Assembly (NCBI GenBank): GCA_030015575.1
Contig: CM057349.1
Span: 262,255,077-262,319,076, forward strand
DNA: 64,000 bases
Direction of reading: 5' to 3'
From: Agapanthus africanus
Taxonomy: Eukaryota > Streptophyta > Magnoliopsida > Asparagales > Amaryllidaceae
Of the stretch, positions 33,060 to 43,839 are shown one piece after another. Below the pieces are notes generated by a model, which was not told the DNA's origin, did not search any database, and was given only the letters and a program-made list of their open reading frames with translations. Position 1 is the stretch's first letter; each line of letters opens with the position of its first letter. Position numbers and translations under genes: made by a program.

Positions 33060-34799
33060 ATGTATACAGGTGCTCATTGGGTTATGAGTACACCGGACAG
33101 GACTCGCCGGGAACCTGCTAGTTGGGATTATACCAGACGTCAGATAGCAGTTCCCTGGTGACATGTGTACAGGTTAGTTCATCGACCTGAGATCGTCATA
33201 TGTCTCGTGTGAGTTCCCACTGTACTTTGATTACTACCCTACCATGGCTCAAGGGAGTCGTGCAAACAGGTTTTAGTTGGGTACAGTCCCGAGCCACATG
33301 GAGGCAGTGAGCGGATCTGCAGGGGTTCGTCTCTCCCGGTATTGGGGGTGAGGTCGCGCTGTGTCTAGGAGAGCCAAAACCTGAAAAGTCCTTGGCCAAG
33401 GCAGGAGATTTGCTGGTAGGTATTCCAGTAGTATCTCAGGGTGTTCTGGGCTACACTCCGACACGACTTGTACCGCTATTGGGGGTCTGACTTTTACCAA
33501 CCCCCTAGGCCCGCCATGCGATGCTCATAGACGAACGGACCGGACTATACGGATATTGTCACTGACAGGCTCAGTAGGGTGTCAGGATGAGTTCGCTCAT
33601 CGACGTCCCTTTTGGTCAATACCTGGTAGCCCGTCACGTATTGGCTTATACCTATGACGTGCTAGTGGTTAAATCCACAGCCATAGTATCGACGAGTCTT
33701 TAGAGTCCACCACACACACAGTTACTCAAGTTTCGGGCGGAACGCTGTAGAGGCCGTATGGAGATATGGCAGGGTTCGATCAGATACATGCGGTATTGCA
33801 CGGATCGGGATCAGACGGTTTTTACTAGCCGGCTTTGGCTTTAGCCGGATTCTAGTATTAGATAGTGTAGTTTTGTCTCTTTGCATTTGTGTTCAGTGGG
33901 AATACAAATGCGGGCATGTATTTGCAGTAGTGGGGTTTTCCTGTAATTTATTACGGGATCAGTTTTTCTGAAGTTGCCAGTTTGCATTCCGTTCCGGCCG
34001 GTTTTCTTTTATTCCTTCGCGGCCGGACCTTTTGATGGAGGGGTTTAATTGCAAGTTTGCAATTAACTTATTTGATGAGGGGTTTCATGCATATATGTGG
34101 CTTCCTCATCATGAGATTCCTTTTGAATCAATCACTTGCTTTTCTTTTGATGGTTGTTTGATTTGGTGGATTAGAAATGGATGTGAACCTTTTTCCTTTA
34201 TGATTTCTTTTTCACATTATCATTCTTGATATATACATGGAGATGCCTTTTTCTCTCTCCAATCTTCTACTTGAGGAGATAGGGCCGGCCACTTTGGTGA
34301 GAGGGGGAAAATGAGGGAATTCATTTTGGTGTAGGAAATTTATCATCTCCCTTTTTAGCTTGCTACCAAAATTCCCATGCACATCTCTCCATTGTTCTTT
34401 CTCTACTCCACCTCCATCATGGCAACTTCCATAACCCTAAGAGACATGGCTACTACACTATTCTACAGCATCCCTTGGACGCGTCGGCTAGCCAACTTCG
34501 CGCCCGAGTTGCCTCGGTCAAGAGGTGGGAGCCCGTAAAAGATTCCGGCTACGTGGTGCCCGTTTCGACGAGGAGGTGACGGACGAAGTATCCGCGGGAG
34601 ATCGGAGTGGAGACGAAGACCGAAGGACACGGATCGCTTGGTATAGCTTCTCTACTCTTTTCTATTTTGCTAGTAGCTAGGTTAATGGCCCGATCCGAGT
34701 GAAAAGTGCGCGGTGGTGCCGGTTTCTAGTTGTTAGAAAGTTTTTGTTTCCGCGTTTCCGACGTCGGATCGACGGCCGGGGCGCTGCCGCGGACTTACA
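33060..34799 (+). repeat. E4 5' LTR, right part
   Basis: It resumes the E4 LTR after E5 and ends GGACTTACA. The hairpin after the TATA-like box is GCATTTGTGTTC/GAATACAAATGC (33883-33911, 12 positions, one G.U). Only one copy of the ATACATGCGGTATTGCACGG block is present, against two in E1 and E5. A GGTATA donor candidate lies at about 34639-34644. Confidence 0.95.
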
Positions 34800-34800
34800 T

Positions 34801-34813
34801 TGGTATCAGAGCC
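34801..34813 (+). other. E4 primer-binding site (initiator tRNA-Met)
   Basis: TGGTATCAGAGCC lies one base after the LTR. Confidence 0.95.
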
Positions 34814-34978
34814 ACACCATTAACCATGCCTAGCTTGCTCTAGTATGTTTAAAACCTGATCGAACAAAATTCCCTAAAAACCGTATTTTGTATGCACATG
34901 TGTTTTCTGTCGAAATTTTTTCTGCTCCAAAAATTTTTCAGGTTGTCTCAGAATACTGTGCATGGATATAGCAGCAAT

Positions 34979-35093
34979 CTGTGAAAATTTGGTGGCGCGA
35001 TCTCTCCAAACCGCCGCGGAACCGCGGCCAAACCCATGCTTGGGCCGCGGTTCCGCCGCTCTTTTGATTGATCACTTGACCAAAATTTTGCAG
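34979..35093 (+). promoter_or_regulatory. E4 GC-rich leader stem
   Basis: A perfect 14-bp inverted repeat GCGGAACCGCGGCC (35016-35029 with 35043-35056) sits inside longer arms containing AAAATTTGGT/ACCAAAATTTT and GATC/GATC. The core sequence is unlike that of E5 though the position is the same. Confidence 0.7.
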
Positions 35094-35249
35094 ATTCCTT
35101 CTGAGTTAAAAATAGGGGTTTTGGGATATTCTTTTTGGGCCCAGATTTTCTGTGAGTGCTACAGTATTGCTTGGGGCCCACTTGATAAAATTTGTTCGAT
35201 CGGATATTTTAAACATGCTAGTTCACAGTATTTACATTATATCTGCGAC

Positions 35250-35327
35250 CGTGAATGTCACTTGATCGGTAAATCCAGTCTATCTACTATAGCCCTTTTA
35301 GACGGATTTGCGAACGTGACATTCACG
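35250..35327 (+). promoter_or_regulatory. E4 78-nt leader hairpin with CTATAG loop
   Basis: The outer arms CGTGAATGTCAC/GTGACATTCACG pair perfectly over 12 bp. AAATCC/GGATTT and GTCTA/TAGAC lead to a CTACTATAGC loop. It starts 449 nt after the PBS. Confidence 0.7.
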
Positions 35328-37078
35328 TTGATGTTCTGTGATTTTGCTGTGATGTTGCGGATCGGTCGTGGGGGTAGCCTGGATGCAATGTTAGTACAGT
35401 TCTGTTTTATATGTACATTTGATATTGCGGGGCGAGCGTCCGACATGTGGACTGCCGTCACTTCCTGTTTGTATTATTCTTTTAGGGCACGACCAGGTTG
35501 CGGTCGATGTACCCGTTGTATTTATATTTTACTTTCTGTACTAGGATTACCCCGCGGAGGGGTGCACGGATAGCCGGGTTCTAGAGGGCAACGAACCCGC
35601 ATCTCATGGCATTGAGACGGAGGGGGCTTCACTCTAGAATTGGTGGGCTATTCGCCGCACTCGTAGGGGGTATAGGTTGACCCAGGAGGGGTGCCCAAGT
35701 TACCGGATTCCGTGAAGTGCTGGGTGGTCCATTCACATCGCTGAAGGGGGCTGCCACGATTCAGGTTTTGGCGGGTAACTTTCCGCGCCCGTAGGGGTCT
35801 AGGATTTCATTGCACAGGCTATCCACACGACCAGGGGAACGTCGGATTTCAGTAGCGGCTCTGTGAAACTCGGGGATCCCAGATATCTGTATTGATCTGT
35901 GTTGCATTTTATCACGCCTTGAGCGAAAATTATATATTATATACATACTAGTAGATGTTGTATATGTTTTGTATCCGCGCTAGTCCAGTCCCCGCTCTGT
36001 CGTTAGTTAGCTAACCTAACGGGTGATGACGGGACCCAGTGGCGAATGCGGATGGCATATACGTACGTCAGTATATTTTCGTTCTTTGTGGTGTGATCAA
36101 TTGATGGGACTGCGTTGATTCGGATCAATGCAAGATAAACAAACCTATTCTGATGTTGTTGGAACACTTTTTCAAAAGCTGTTATTGCAAGGGCGTTCTC
36201 TTTTGTTTTGCATCGTGGTATTCAGTTGGAATATCCTGCTCCTCAGTCGACGAGGCAAGGGCCGAGATCCCTTCCCCGGGAGTGACCCCTTGGACAGAAG
36301 TTTGCGTCAGGGCAATAACTTCACTATAGCCGATTGCTTTTGCTTTGCATCGTGGTATTCAGTTGGAATATCCTGCACCTCATTCTACGGGGAAAGAGCC
36401 GAGATCCCTTCACCGGGAGTGACCTCTTAAGCAAAGGTTTTCGTCACTATATTTTTATAAAGCTATCAGTTCCTTCAACGATATCAAGTTCATTACGTTA
36501 AAGGTTTTCGCCAGAAACCATTCGTAGCCCTCCGTCGTTTCATATGGATAGTCAATAGTATTCAAGCTGTGTTTGTTGGCCATAGTCAAGGCACAGTGTT
36601 TGGTAGCTATTGGGTGTTCATATGCTGCATAGATAGATGCGTTGGTTTGGGACAGTCGTATAGCCTTGTTGGCCCTAGTCAAGGGCTTGTACGGATGGGT
36701 TTAAATCAACCTGGACAATGACGGGTAGAACTTGACATGTGACTTATGATTTGTTGGCCTTAGTCAAGGTCATAAGAGCATGGGGCAAAAATCCACATCG
36801 GGAGTTTCAAAAGAACTGAAACTTGCCAGATATGCGCATACCTTCTGGAGTGTGATAACGTTAGCGGATTCCGTCACGTTATCATGCGATGATAGTTGGA
36901 TCTCGATTCCCACTGATGAGTTGGTTTAATCCTCGGGTGATCCCGGCTAATTCTTCTTTCAGGTTTAGGGAAGAATTTGACGTTACAGTGGGAGGTTTCC
37001 AGATTAGATAAAGTGATAACCATTCTGATCTAGGTTAGAGTGCACGCTGAGTGTTTCTTTTCTCTCTCTCTCTGGCAG

Positions 37079-40000
37079 CGACCATTGACCCGACCCTAGA
37101 CTATGACTCAGTGACCAAGTTGACCGAACCTTCTTAACACTGGCTTTTGGATTGTCAGAGTTGCAGACCTCATTGCCACTCCTACTTTTACCCTTTTCTC
37201 CAGAACACCCCGTATTACTACGAACGTCCACTTCCATTGGACAAAACCATCGTATGGTTATATACGAACTCGAAGGTATTCGAGGATGGTTTCTGATTCA
37301 GGAGAAAACGAATAGGACTATTCAGTTGTCTTTTCCTTTCACCTTCTCTCATTGCGAGTACTCCTTGGTTTAGGAGATAGTACACCTATTACGCAAATTG
37401 GATAGTCTTCTTTCAAACCATAGGCAGGTGCCGACCGGTAGGGAATGAAGAAAGCCAATTAGCCTAAATGGTGTACAGAAGGTATTAAGTTAAGACAAAG
37501 CAAGGGATTAGTAAGAAGGCAAAGTAAATTGCGACTGCTATTCACGACCAAACCAAGTATTTCTTCGCCAATCCTATATCACCTTTGTATTTCTCCCGGA
37601 CACTCCGTATCACTACGAAGATCCCAAGTTTATTGGATAATCCATCGTATGGTTATATACGAACTTGAAAGGAACTTGTTCCAGTTCGGGGATGGATCCT
37701 GGTTCAGGAGAAATAGGAATAAGGTTTATTCGGTTGTCTTTTATCTTCACCTTCTCTCGCATTGCGAGTGCTCCTAGGATTAGGACAGTACACCCATTAT
37801 GCTTATTGGATAGTCTTCTTCCAAACCATAGGCTGGTGCCGAACGGTGGGGAAGGAAGAAAACCATTTGGCCTAAAGGGGTGTACAGAAGGTAATGACTA
37901 AAGACATATAAAGGGATTTGGAGAAATGGCAAAGAATTATACGGTTACAGTTGTGAATCTGGATAATGGAAGAGGCATTACTAGGAATACCAGGATACCC
38001 CATCGAAATATTTCAATGTTTCAGTTTCACTGTGTACTGTTAAAAGAAAACTGATTTTCCAATTAGACACTTTCTCCAGGGTATGTATTTACCAGGTATG
38101 ATTCTCACATCTGTATGGTTTTACAGATGATGAGTGGGAGTAAGTTATTGGGAATTAGGTGACCATCCTCATTATATCGGGATTCGTTGTAATTGGTGAT
38201 ATTTGAGGAAGTCACCTGGGTTGTTTGCCGGACGGCAAATATTTGGTTTTGAATATCCGTTGTTATGCACCAATTTCAAATTGATATATCTGTACATCTA
38301 TTTTAATAGAGTGAGATATACCTTTTGAAATTATGTCTATGACATTTACCTATATCAGTGGATGGTTAGGTAAGGAGCATTGAACAGCGGTGTAATTCTT
38401 CTTAACCATAAGTACAGTTTTCAACCTACGACACACAGTGAATGAGTCACCAGACTCAGGGGACTTATACAGAGTATTTTATATTGTCTAATGTCCATTA
38501 GGACAGAGGGGTTGGTCCTCATACTATATTCTGTTTACTCATGACTTCTCTAGTTCTTAGACATGTGTTTCGTAGAAATACAAGGTCCAAGTTTTGAGAA
38601 GTTATAGGTATATGAATAAAGTAGAGAACCAGGTATTGCAAGTATCGGGATTCTTCAAGGTGATTGAAGATGTAGATACTTGTGTGTGGTATTCAGTTGA
38701 TAGTAATGGTTAAGAGAACATGCTTCTCTTTCAGGTTACTCATAATTGGAAGTGCTTCTAAGTTGAGTAACGCTGATCGGCCTCCTTCCATTTAGTTGAC
38801 ATGCACTGGAGACAGCTGCATGATTTGAATCTGGTTCAATTAAATCAGTGCCTCTATTTCTTGGATATAGAACAGTTCATATCTTGACATTGTTAAGATA
38901 CAGGGAGTTGTCCAGCTAATGCTTAAACCAGACTCTGGATGACTCAAGGCACGTTTCTGTAATGGCTGTTTGTGGGTTGACCCGGGCTATGACGAGGGTT
39001 GACTTTCTACCATCTGGAAGATCAATAGTGATATTGTTCTTGACTCGCCACAGTTTTAATTAAAAATAGATTTGTTCAGAAAACAGTAGTGGGAGTATGG
39101 TAGAACTGGAAGTGATTCCAGAACCGCAAACGATTATTGAAGATTTGATAAGAACCTAAAGATTCAATCTGGTTTGACATTCCACTAGGCCACTCCGCAG
39201 ATAAAGTGGGTAACCTCAGGCGATCGAGAGGTACTTCGGTATGCTCAAGGACGGTGGCAGGGAGGTTCTTGTTTACCCAGACTTGCCATTGCTGTTGTTC
39301 CAGATTGTGAGACCCGACAGGAGGATGAGTATAGCGTCGTTCTAAACTAGTTTTAGAAGTGTACGTCTATATGACTTTACCAGAGGGTTGTCGTGGTCAG
39401 TGGGAGCAGCGAAAGCATTGGTGGACAGGTGGCTTATGTCTATTTATAGACTAAAGCAGATATAGCGGAGATAGATCATCTATTTCTGATGTGACAGTCA
39501 TAGGTTTGACTTCATCAGAATAGGGGATGGATCTGTTAAGAAGGTAGTAGGGTGTAATGTCCTGGTATTTGGATGACATACACAGAGTAGGAAGAGATAT
39601 TCCTATACTACGATCGGTTACTCTTTGGTCGTCACACAGTGGTTTCTCCACATGGGACTTGGATCTTATATCGGACATTCTGGTTACTAGATCTATGGTT
39701 TTAGATCTAGATTTGGGTGGTTTCCCAATCTGGGTACTTAGACAGCATTCTATGAGTATTTAGAATGGACGACTCCTGGCACGGTAGTATACCTGCAGGT
39801 GATGGAGTCACCCTCTCTAAAGGTGTCTTACAGACTAAAGGGGAGAGGGATGTGCATGATTGACAGGTCACTTGCTTAGGCAATTGAGTCAATCATGAGA
39901 TGTCAAGTACCACACCAGATGTTGTTCTTGCAGTAGGTGCAATAAGTTGATATTGATCCAATCCCGGGGAAACAGTCGGAAGCAGTTTTAGAACATAAGT

Positions 40001-40488
40001 GGATGTTCTAGGGAAATGATAACGGCAGCCTCCTTTAGGAGACGGTTATCATTCCAGGCTTCCAAGGTGACCTGGACGGTAGAGTGGCCGTCAGAGTTAT
40101 AGTTTTCCCTCTGACGGAGGGGCAGTAGTTTGGACAGATGGTCTAAGCAGATACCGAGGGAAGGCATGGCGCAGGATACTGATTAAGTTCAGTTGACGAT
40201 ACAGTCTAAGAAGTTTGGATTTGGAGTTCATTTATGAGCTAGGTCCCATCAGACATCCAGACACATTCTAAGATAGGTATTGCTCATTTCGGGAGATGGC
40301 TTTCTCCGCGAACTTAAGATAAAGAGAGACATAGAAAGAAACACCATAGAGGATCCACTCACTGAGGCTATTCCTCGAACGCAATAGTTTCGCAAACGAG
40401 CTTTGTGAGACAGACTAGTAGAGGAGTTGGGTGTTCGGTATCACACGGGCTATGAGTATGCGACATAGCAATAATTAGCCTTGAGTGC
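37079..40488 (+). pseudogene. E4 dead gag-pol
   Basis: The gag duplication units are at about 37150-37420 and 37530-37890. The RT fossil at about 39557-39860 reads YLDDIH then LVTRSM and DGVTLSK-like, as in E1 and E5 but with further changes. An AGGTCCCATCAGACATCCAG block near 40240 matches the E2 RNase H end. No domain is open. Confidence 0.8.
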
Positions 40489-40499
40489 AAGTGGGAGAT
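40489..40499 (+). other. E4 polypurine tract
   Basis: AAGTGGGAGAT directly precedes the 3' LTR at 40500. Confidence 0.9.
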
Positions 40500-42633
40500 T
40501 GTTGGATATAGTGCCCTCAGAGTCAATTATTGGATCACATGCACGTGATTGCAATGATTGAGGGGAGGACCTATCCCAGTAGGACAGTCTTACCCGAGAT
40601 GATAGTATGCTATCTGGTTTATCTTTGTCATCGTGTACTGCTTTAGGTGACCTTACGAGTCGCTATTACACGTTGATAGAGCCCCTAGGATTCTTGCTTG
40701 ACTACCAGCAGTATGAGGGCGATCATATAAGTGAGAGCTGGAGTCTATAAGCACATCCTTAAAAGGTCCCTAGTCGTGGGAGTTTCGAGACAGGGCATCG
40801 ATTTTCCAGAGTAGACTAGTGTATATAGTCGAGACCCCGACGAGGGGCGGTGGCCGGTCTCACAAGCCACTGGTGTCAGTTGGTTCACCTAAGATGTATA
40901 CAGGTGCTCATTGGGTTATGAGTACACCGGACAGGACTCGCCGGGAACCTGCTAGTTGGGATTATACCAGACGTCAGATAGCAGTTCCCTGGTGACATGT
41001 GTACAGATTAGTTCATCGACCTGAGATCGTCATATGTCTCGTGTGAGTTCCCACTGTGCTTTGATTACTACCCTACCACGGCTCAAAGGAGTCGTGCAAA
41101 CAGGTTTTAGTTGGGTACAGTCCCGAGCCACATGGAGGTAGTGAGCGGATCTGCAGGGGTTCGTCTCTCCCGGTATTGGGGGTGAGGTCGCGCTGTGTCT
41201 AGGAGAGCCAGAACATGAAAAGTCCTTGGCCAAGGCAGGAGATTTGCTGGTAGGTATTCCAGTAGTATCTCAGGGTGTTCTGGGCTACACTCCGACACGA
41301 CTTGTACCGCTATTGGGGGTCTGACTTTTACCAACCCCCTAGGCCCGCCATGCGATGCTCATAGACGAACGGACCGGACTGTACGGATATTGTCACTGAC
41401 AGGCTCAGTAGGGTGTCAGGATGAGTTCGCTCATCGACATCCCTTTTGGTCAATACCTGGTAGCCCGTCACGTATTGGCTTATACCTCTGACGTGCTAGT
41501 GGTTAAATCCACAGCCATAGTATCGACGAGTCTTTAGAGTCCACCACACACACAGTTACTCAAGTTTCGGGCGGAACGCTGTAGAGGCCGTATGGAGATA
41601 TGGCAGGGTTCGATCAGATACGTGCGGTATTGCACGGATCGTGATCGGACGGTTTTTACTAGCCGGCTTTAGCTTAAGCCGGATTCTAGTATTAGATAGT
41701 GTAGTTTTGTCTCTTTGCATTTATGTTCAGTGGGAATACAAATGCGGGCATGTATTTGCAGTAGTGGGGTTTTCCTGTAATTTATTACGGGATCAGTTTT
41801 TCTGAAGTTGCCAGTTTGCATTCCGTTCCGGCCGGTTTTCTTTTATTCCTTCGCGGCCGGACCTTTTGATGGAGGGGGTTAATTGCAAGTTTGTAATTAA
41901 CTTATTTGATGAGGGGTGTCATGCATATATGTGGCTTCCTTATCATGAGATTCCTTTTGAATCAATCACTTGCTTTTCTTTTGATGGTTGTTTGATTTCG
42001 TGGATTAGAAATGGATGTGAACCTTTTTCCTTTATGATTTCTTTTTCACATTATCATTCTTGATATATACATGGAGATGCCTTTTTCTCTCTCCAATCTT
42101 CTACTTGAGGAGATAGGGCCGACCACTTTGGTGAGAGGGGGAAAATGAGGGAATTCATTTTGGTGTAGGAAATTTATCATCTCCCTTTTTAGCTTGCTAT
42201 CAAAATTCCCATGCACATCTCTCCATTGTTCTTTCTCTACTCCACCTCCATCATGGCAACTTCCATAACCCTAAGAGACATGGCTACTACACTATTCTAC
42301 AGCATCCCTTGGACGTGTCGGCTTGCCAACTTCGCGCCCGAGTTGCCTCGGTCAAGAGGTGGGAGCCCGTAAAAGATTCCGGCTACGTGGTGCCCGTTTC
42401 GACGAGGAGGTGACGGACGAAGTATCCGCGGGAGATCGGAGTGGAGACGAAGACCGAAGGACACGGATCGCTTGGTATAGCTTCTCTACTCTTTTCTATT
42501 TTGCTAGTAGCTAGGTTAATGGCCCGATCCAGGTGAAAAGTGCGCGGTGGTGCCGGTTTCTAGTTGTTAGAAAGTTTTTGTTTCCGCGTTTCCGGTGTTG
42601 GATCGACGGCCGGGGCGCCGCCGCGGACTTACA
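40500..42633 (+). repeat. E4 3' LTR
   Basis: This LTR is 2134 bp, intact, with its hairpin at 41717-41745 (one extra mismatch compared with the 5' LTR). It is followed by TGGAT (42634-42638) and the rest of the E2 RT. Confidence 0.95.
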
Positions 42634-42638
42634 TGGAT

Positions 42639-43793
42639 CAGCCGGAAGGATTCATTCAGAGTGGGAGCAGCGGTAGAGTGTGCAAGTTACTCACGTCCAT
42701 TTATGGACTCAAGCAGGCATCGCGGAGTTGGAACATCTGCTTTGATGATACTGCCAAAGAATTCGACTTTATCAAAAACCCAGATGAACCATGCATTTAC
42801 AGTAAGATTGTAGGGAGAATTGTGGTATTCCTCGACTTGTACGTGGATGACATTCTCCTAATAGGAAATGATATTCCTATGCTATAGTCAGTCAAAGGAT
42901 TCTTGTCGCAGAGGTTCTCCATGAAGGACCTGGGCGATGCCAACTACATTCTGGGGATCCAGATCTATCGTGATAGATCTAAGAGGATGTTGGGACTTTC
43001 ACAGTCAAGGTACATCGACACCATACTGAAAAGGTTCAGTATGGAAGATTCCAAGCGCGGTAATCTACCGGCTTATTACGGGATCACCCTCTCCAAAAAG
43101 ATGTCTCCCAAGACTGATTTGGAAAGGGATCGCATGTCTATTATACCCTACGCTTCTGCGGTAGGCTCTATAATGTATGCGATGTTGTGTACCAGACCAG
43201 ATGTAGCATACGCATGGAGCGTTGTAAGCCGGTATCAGTCGAACCCAGGGGAGAAACACTGGATAGCGGTAAAGAACATTCTCAAGTACCTGAGAAGGAC
43301 TAAGGAGATGTTCTTGGTGTATGGCGGAAAAGACCTCCAGCTTGAGGCCTTTGCTGACTCCAGCTACCAGAGTGACAAGGATGACTCCAAGTCCATGTCG
43401 GGTTATGTCTTTACCCTCAATGGAGGGGCGGTTTGCTGGAAGAGTTCCAAGCAGGAGACCATTGCAGGCTCAACTGTGGAAGCAGAGTACATAGCTGCTT
43501 GCGATGCCGCAAAGGAAGCTGTCTGGATGAAGAAGTTCCTCACGGAGCTTCAGGTGGTTCCTACCATTGTTGATCCAATACCGCTGTATTGCGACAACAA
43601 CGGAGCTATAGCTTTAGCGAAGGAACCCAGGTCCCATCAGAAGTCCAGGCACATTTTGAGGCGGTACCACCTAATCAGGGAGATCGTAGATCGTCGGGAG
43701 ATCGAGGTGAAGAGAGTAAATACGGAGAACAACACTGCAGATCCACTCACGAAGGCCCTACCCAGACTCAGTTCGGGCGGCCGATCGAGATGA
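42639..43793 (+). pseudogene. gag-pol: E2 RT C-terminal part and RNase H
   Basis: The reading frame of 22436 continues at 42639 after E4 and its target duplication. The RT shows SIYGLKQASRSW, the catalytic YVDD (42840-42851), FSMKDLGDANYILG and GITLSKK. An in-frame TAG (42885-42887) lies 34 bases after YVDD. RNase H follows: D in LEAFADSSY (43356), SGYVFTLNGGAVCWKSSKQ, the AEYIAA glutamate and the YCDNNGAIALAKEP aspartate. The frame ends at TGA 43791-43793, 35 bp before the PPT. Apart from the stop it looks well kept. Confidence 0.92.
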
Positions 43794-43828
43794 TAGGTCT
43801 TCGATACGCCAGTACATGGCCTTAGTGC

Positions 43829-43839
43829 AAGTGGGAGAT
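43829..43839 (+). other. E2 polypurine tract
   Basis: AAGTGGGAGAT directly precedes the 3' LTR and is identical to the tract of the dead elements, which is compatible with shared machinery. Confidence 0.9.

Larger units (their letters stand above)
34814..37078 (+). other. E4 long untranslated leader
   Basis: The module order is as in E5. The three boxes read TTGGCCATAGTCAAGG, TTGGCCCTAGTCAAGG and TTGGCCTTAGTCAAGG (about 36573-36765). The GAGATCCCTTC(A/C)CCGGG modules are at about 36210-36300 and 36350-36425. The acceptor-like TCTCTCTCTGGCAG ends at 37078. Confidence 0.7.
22437..42633 (+). mobile_element. E4, non-autonomous copia-type LTR retrotransposon nested in the E2 RT
   Basis: The target duplication TGGAT lies at 22432-22436 and 42634-42638. 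The 5' LTR is itself split by E5 (22437-22830 and 33060-34799); the 3' LTR is 40500-42633. Both LTRs come to 2134 bp once E5 is removed, with about 38 differences by eye. PBS, leader, dead gag-pol and PPT are in normal order. E4 is inserted in the same orientation as E2. Confidence 0.95.

Noticed and set aside
34962-35573. A 203-codon ORF in the E4 leader
   Set aside because: It runs through the two leader hairpins, has no homologue kept open in E5, E1 or E6, and no domain is recognisable.
42631-42660. Possible host gene exon starting after 42633
   Set aside because: It is the continuation of the E2 RT after the E4 insertion, with the TGGAT duplication at both sides and the same reading frame.
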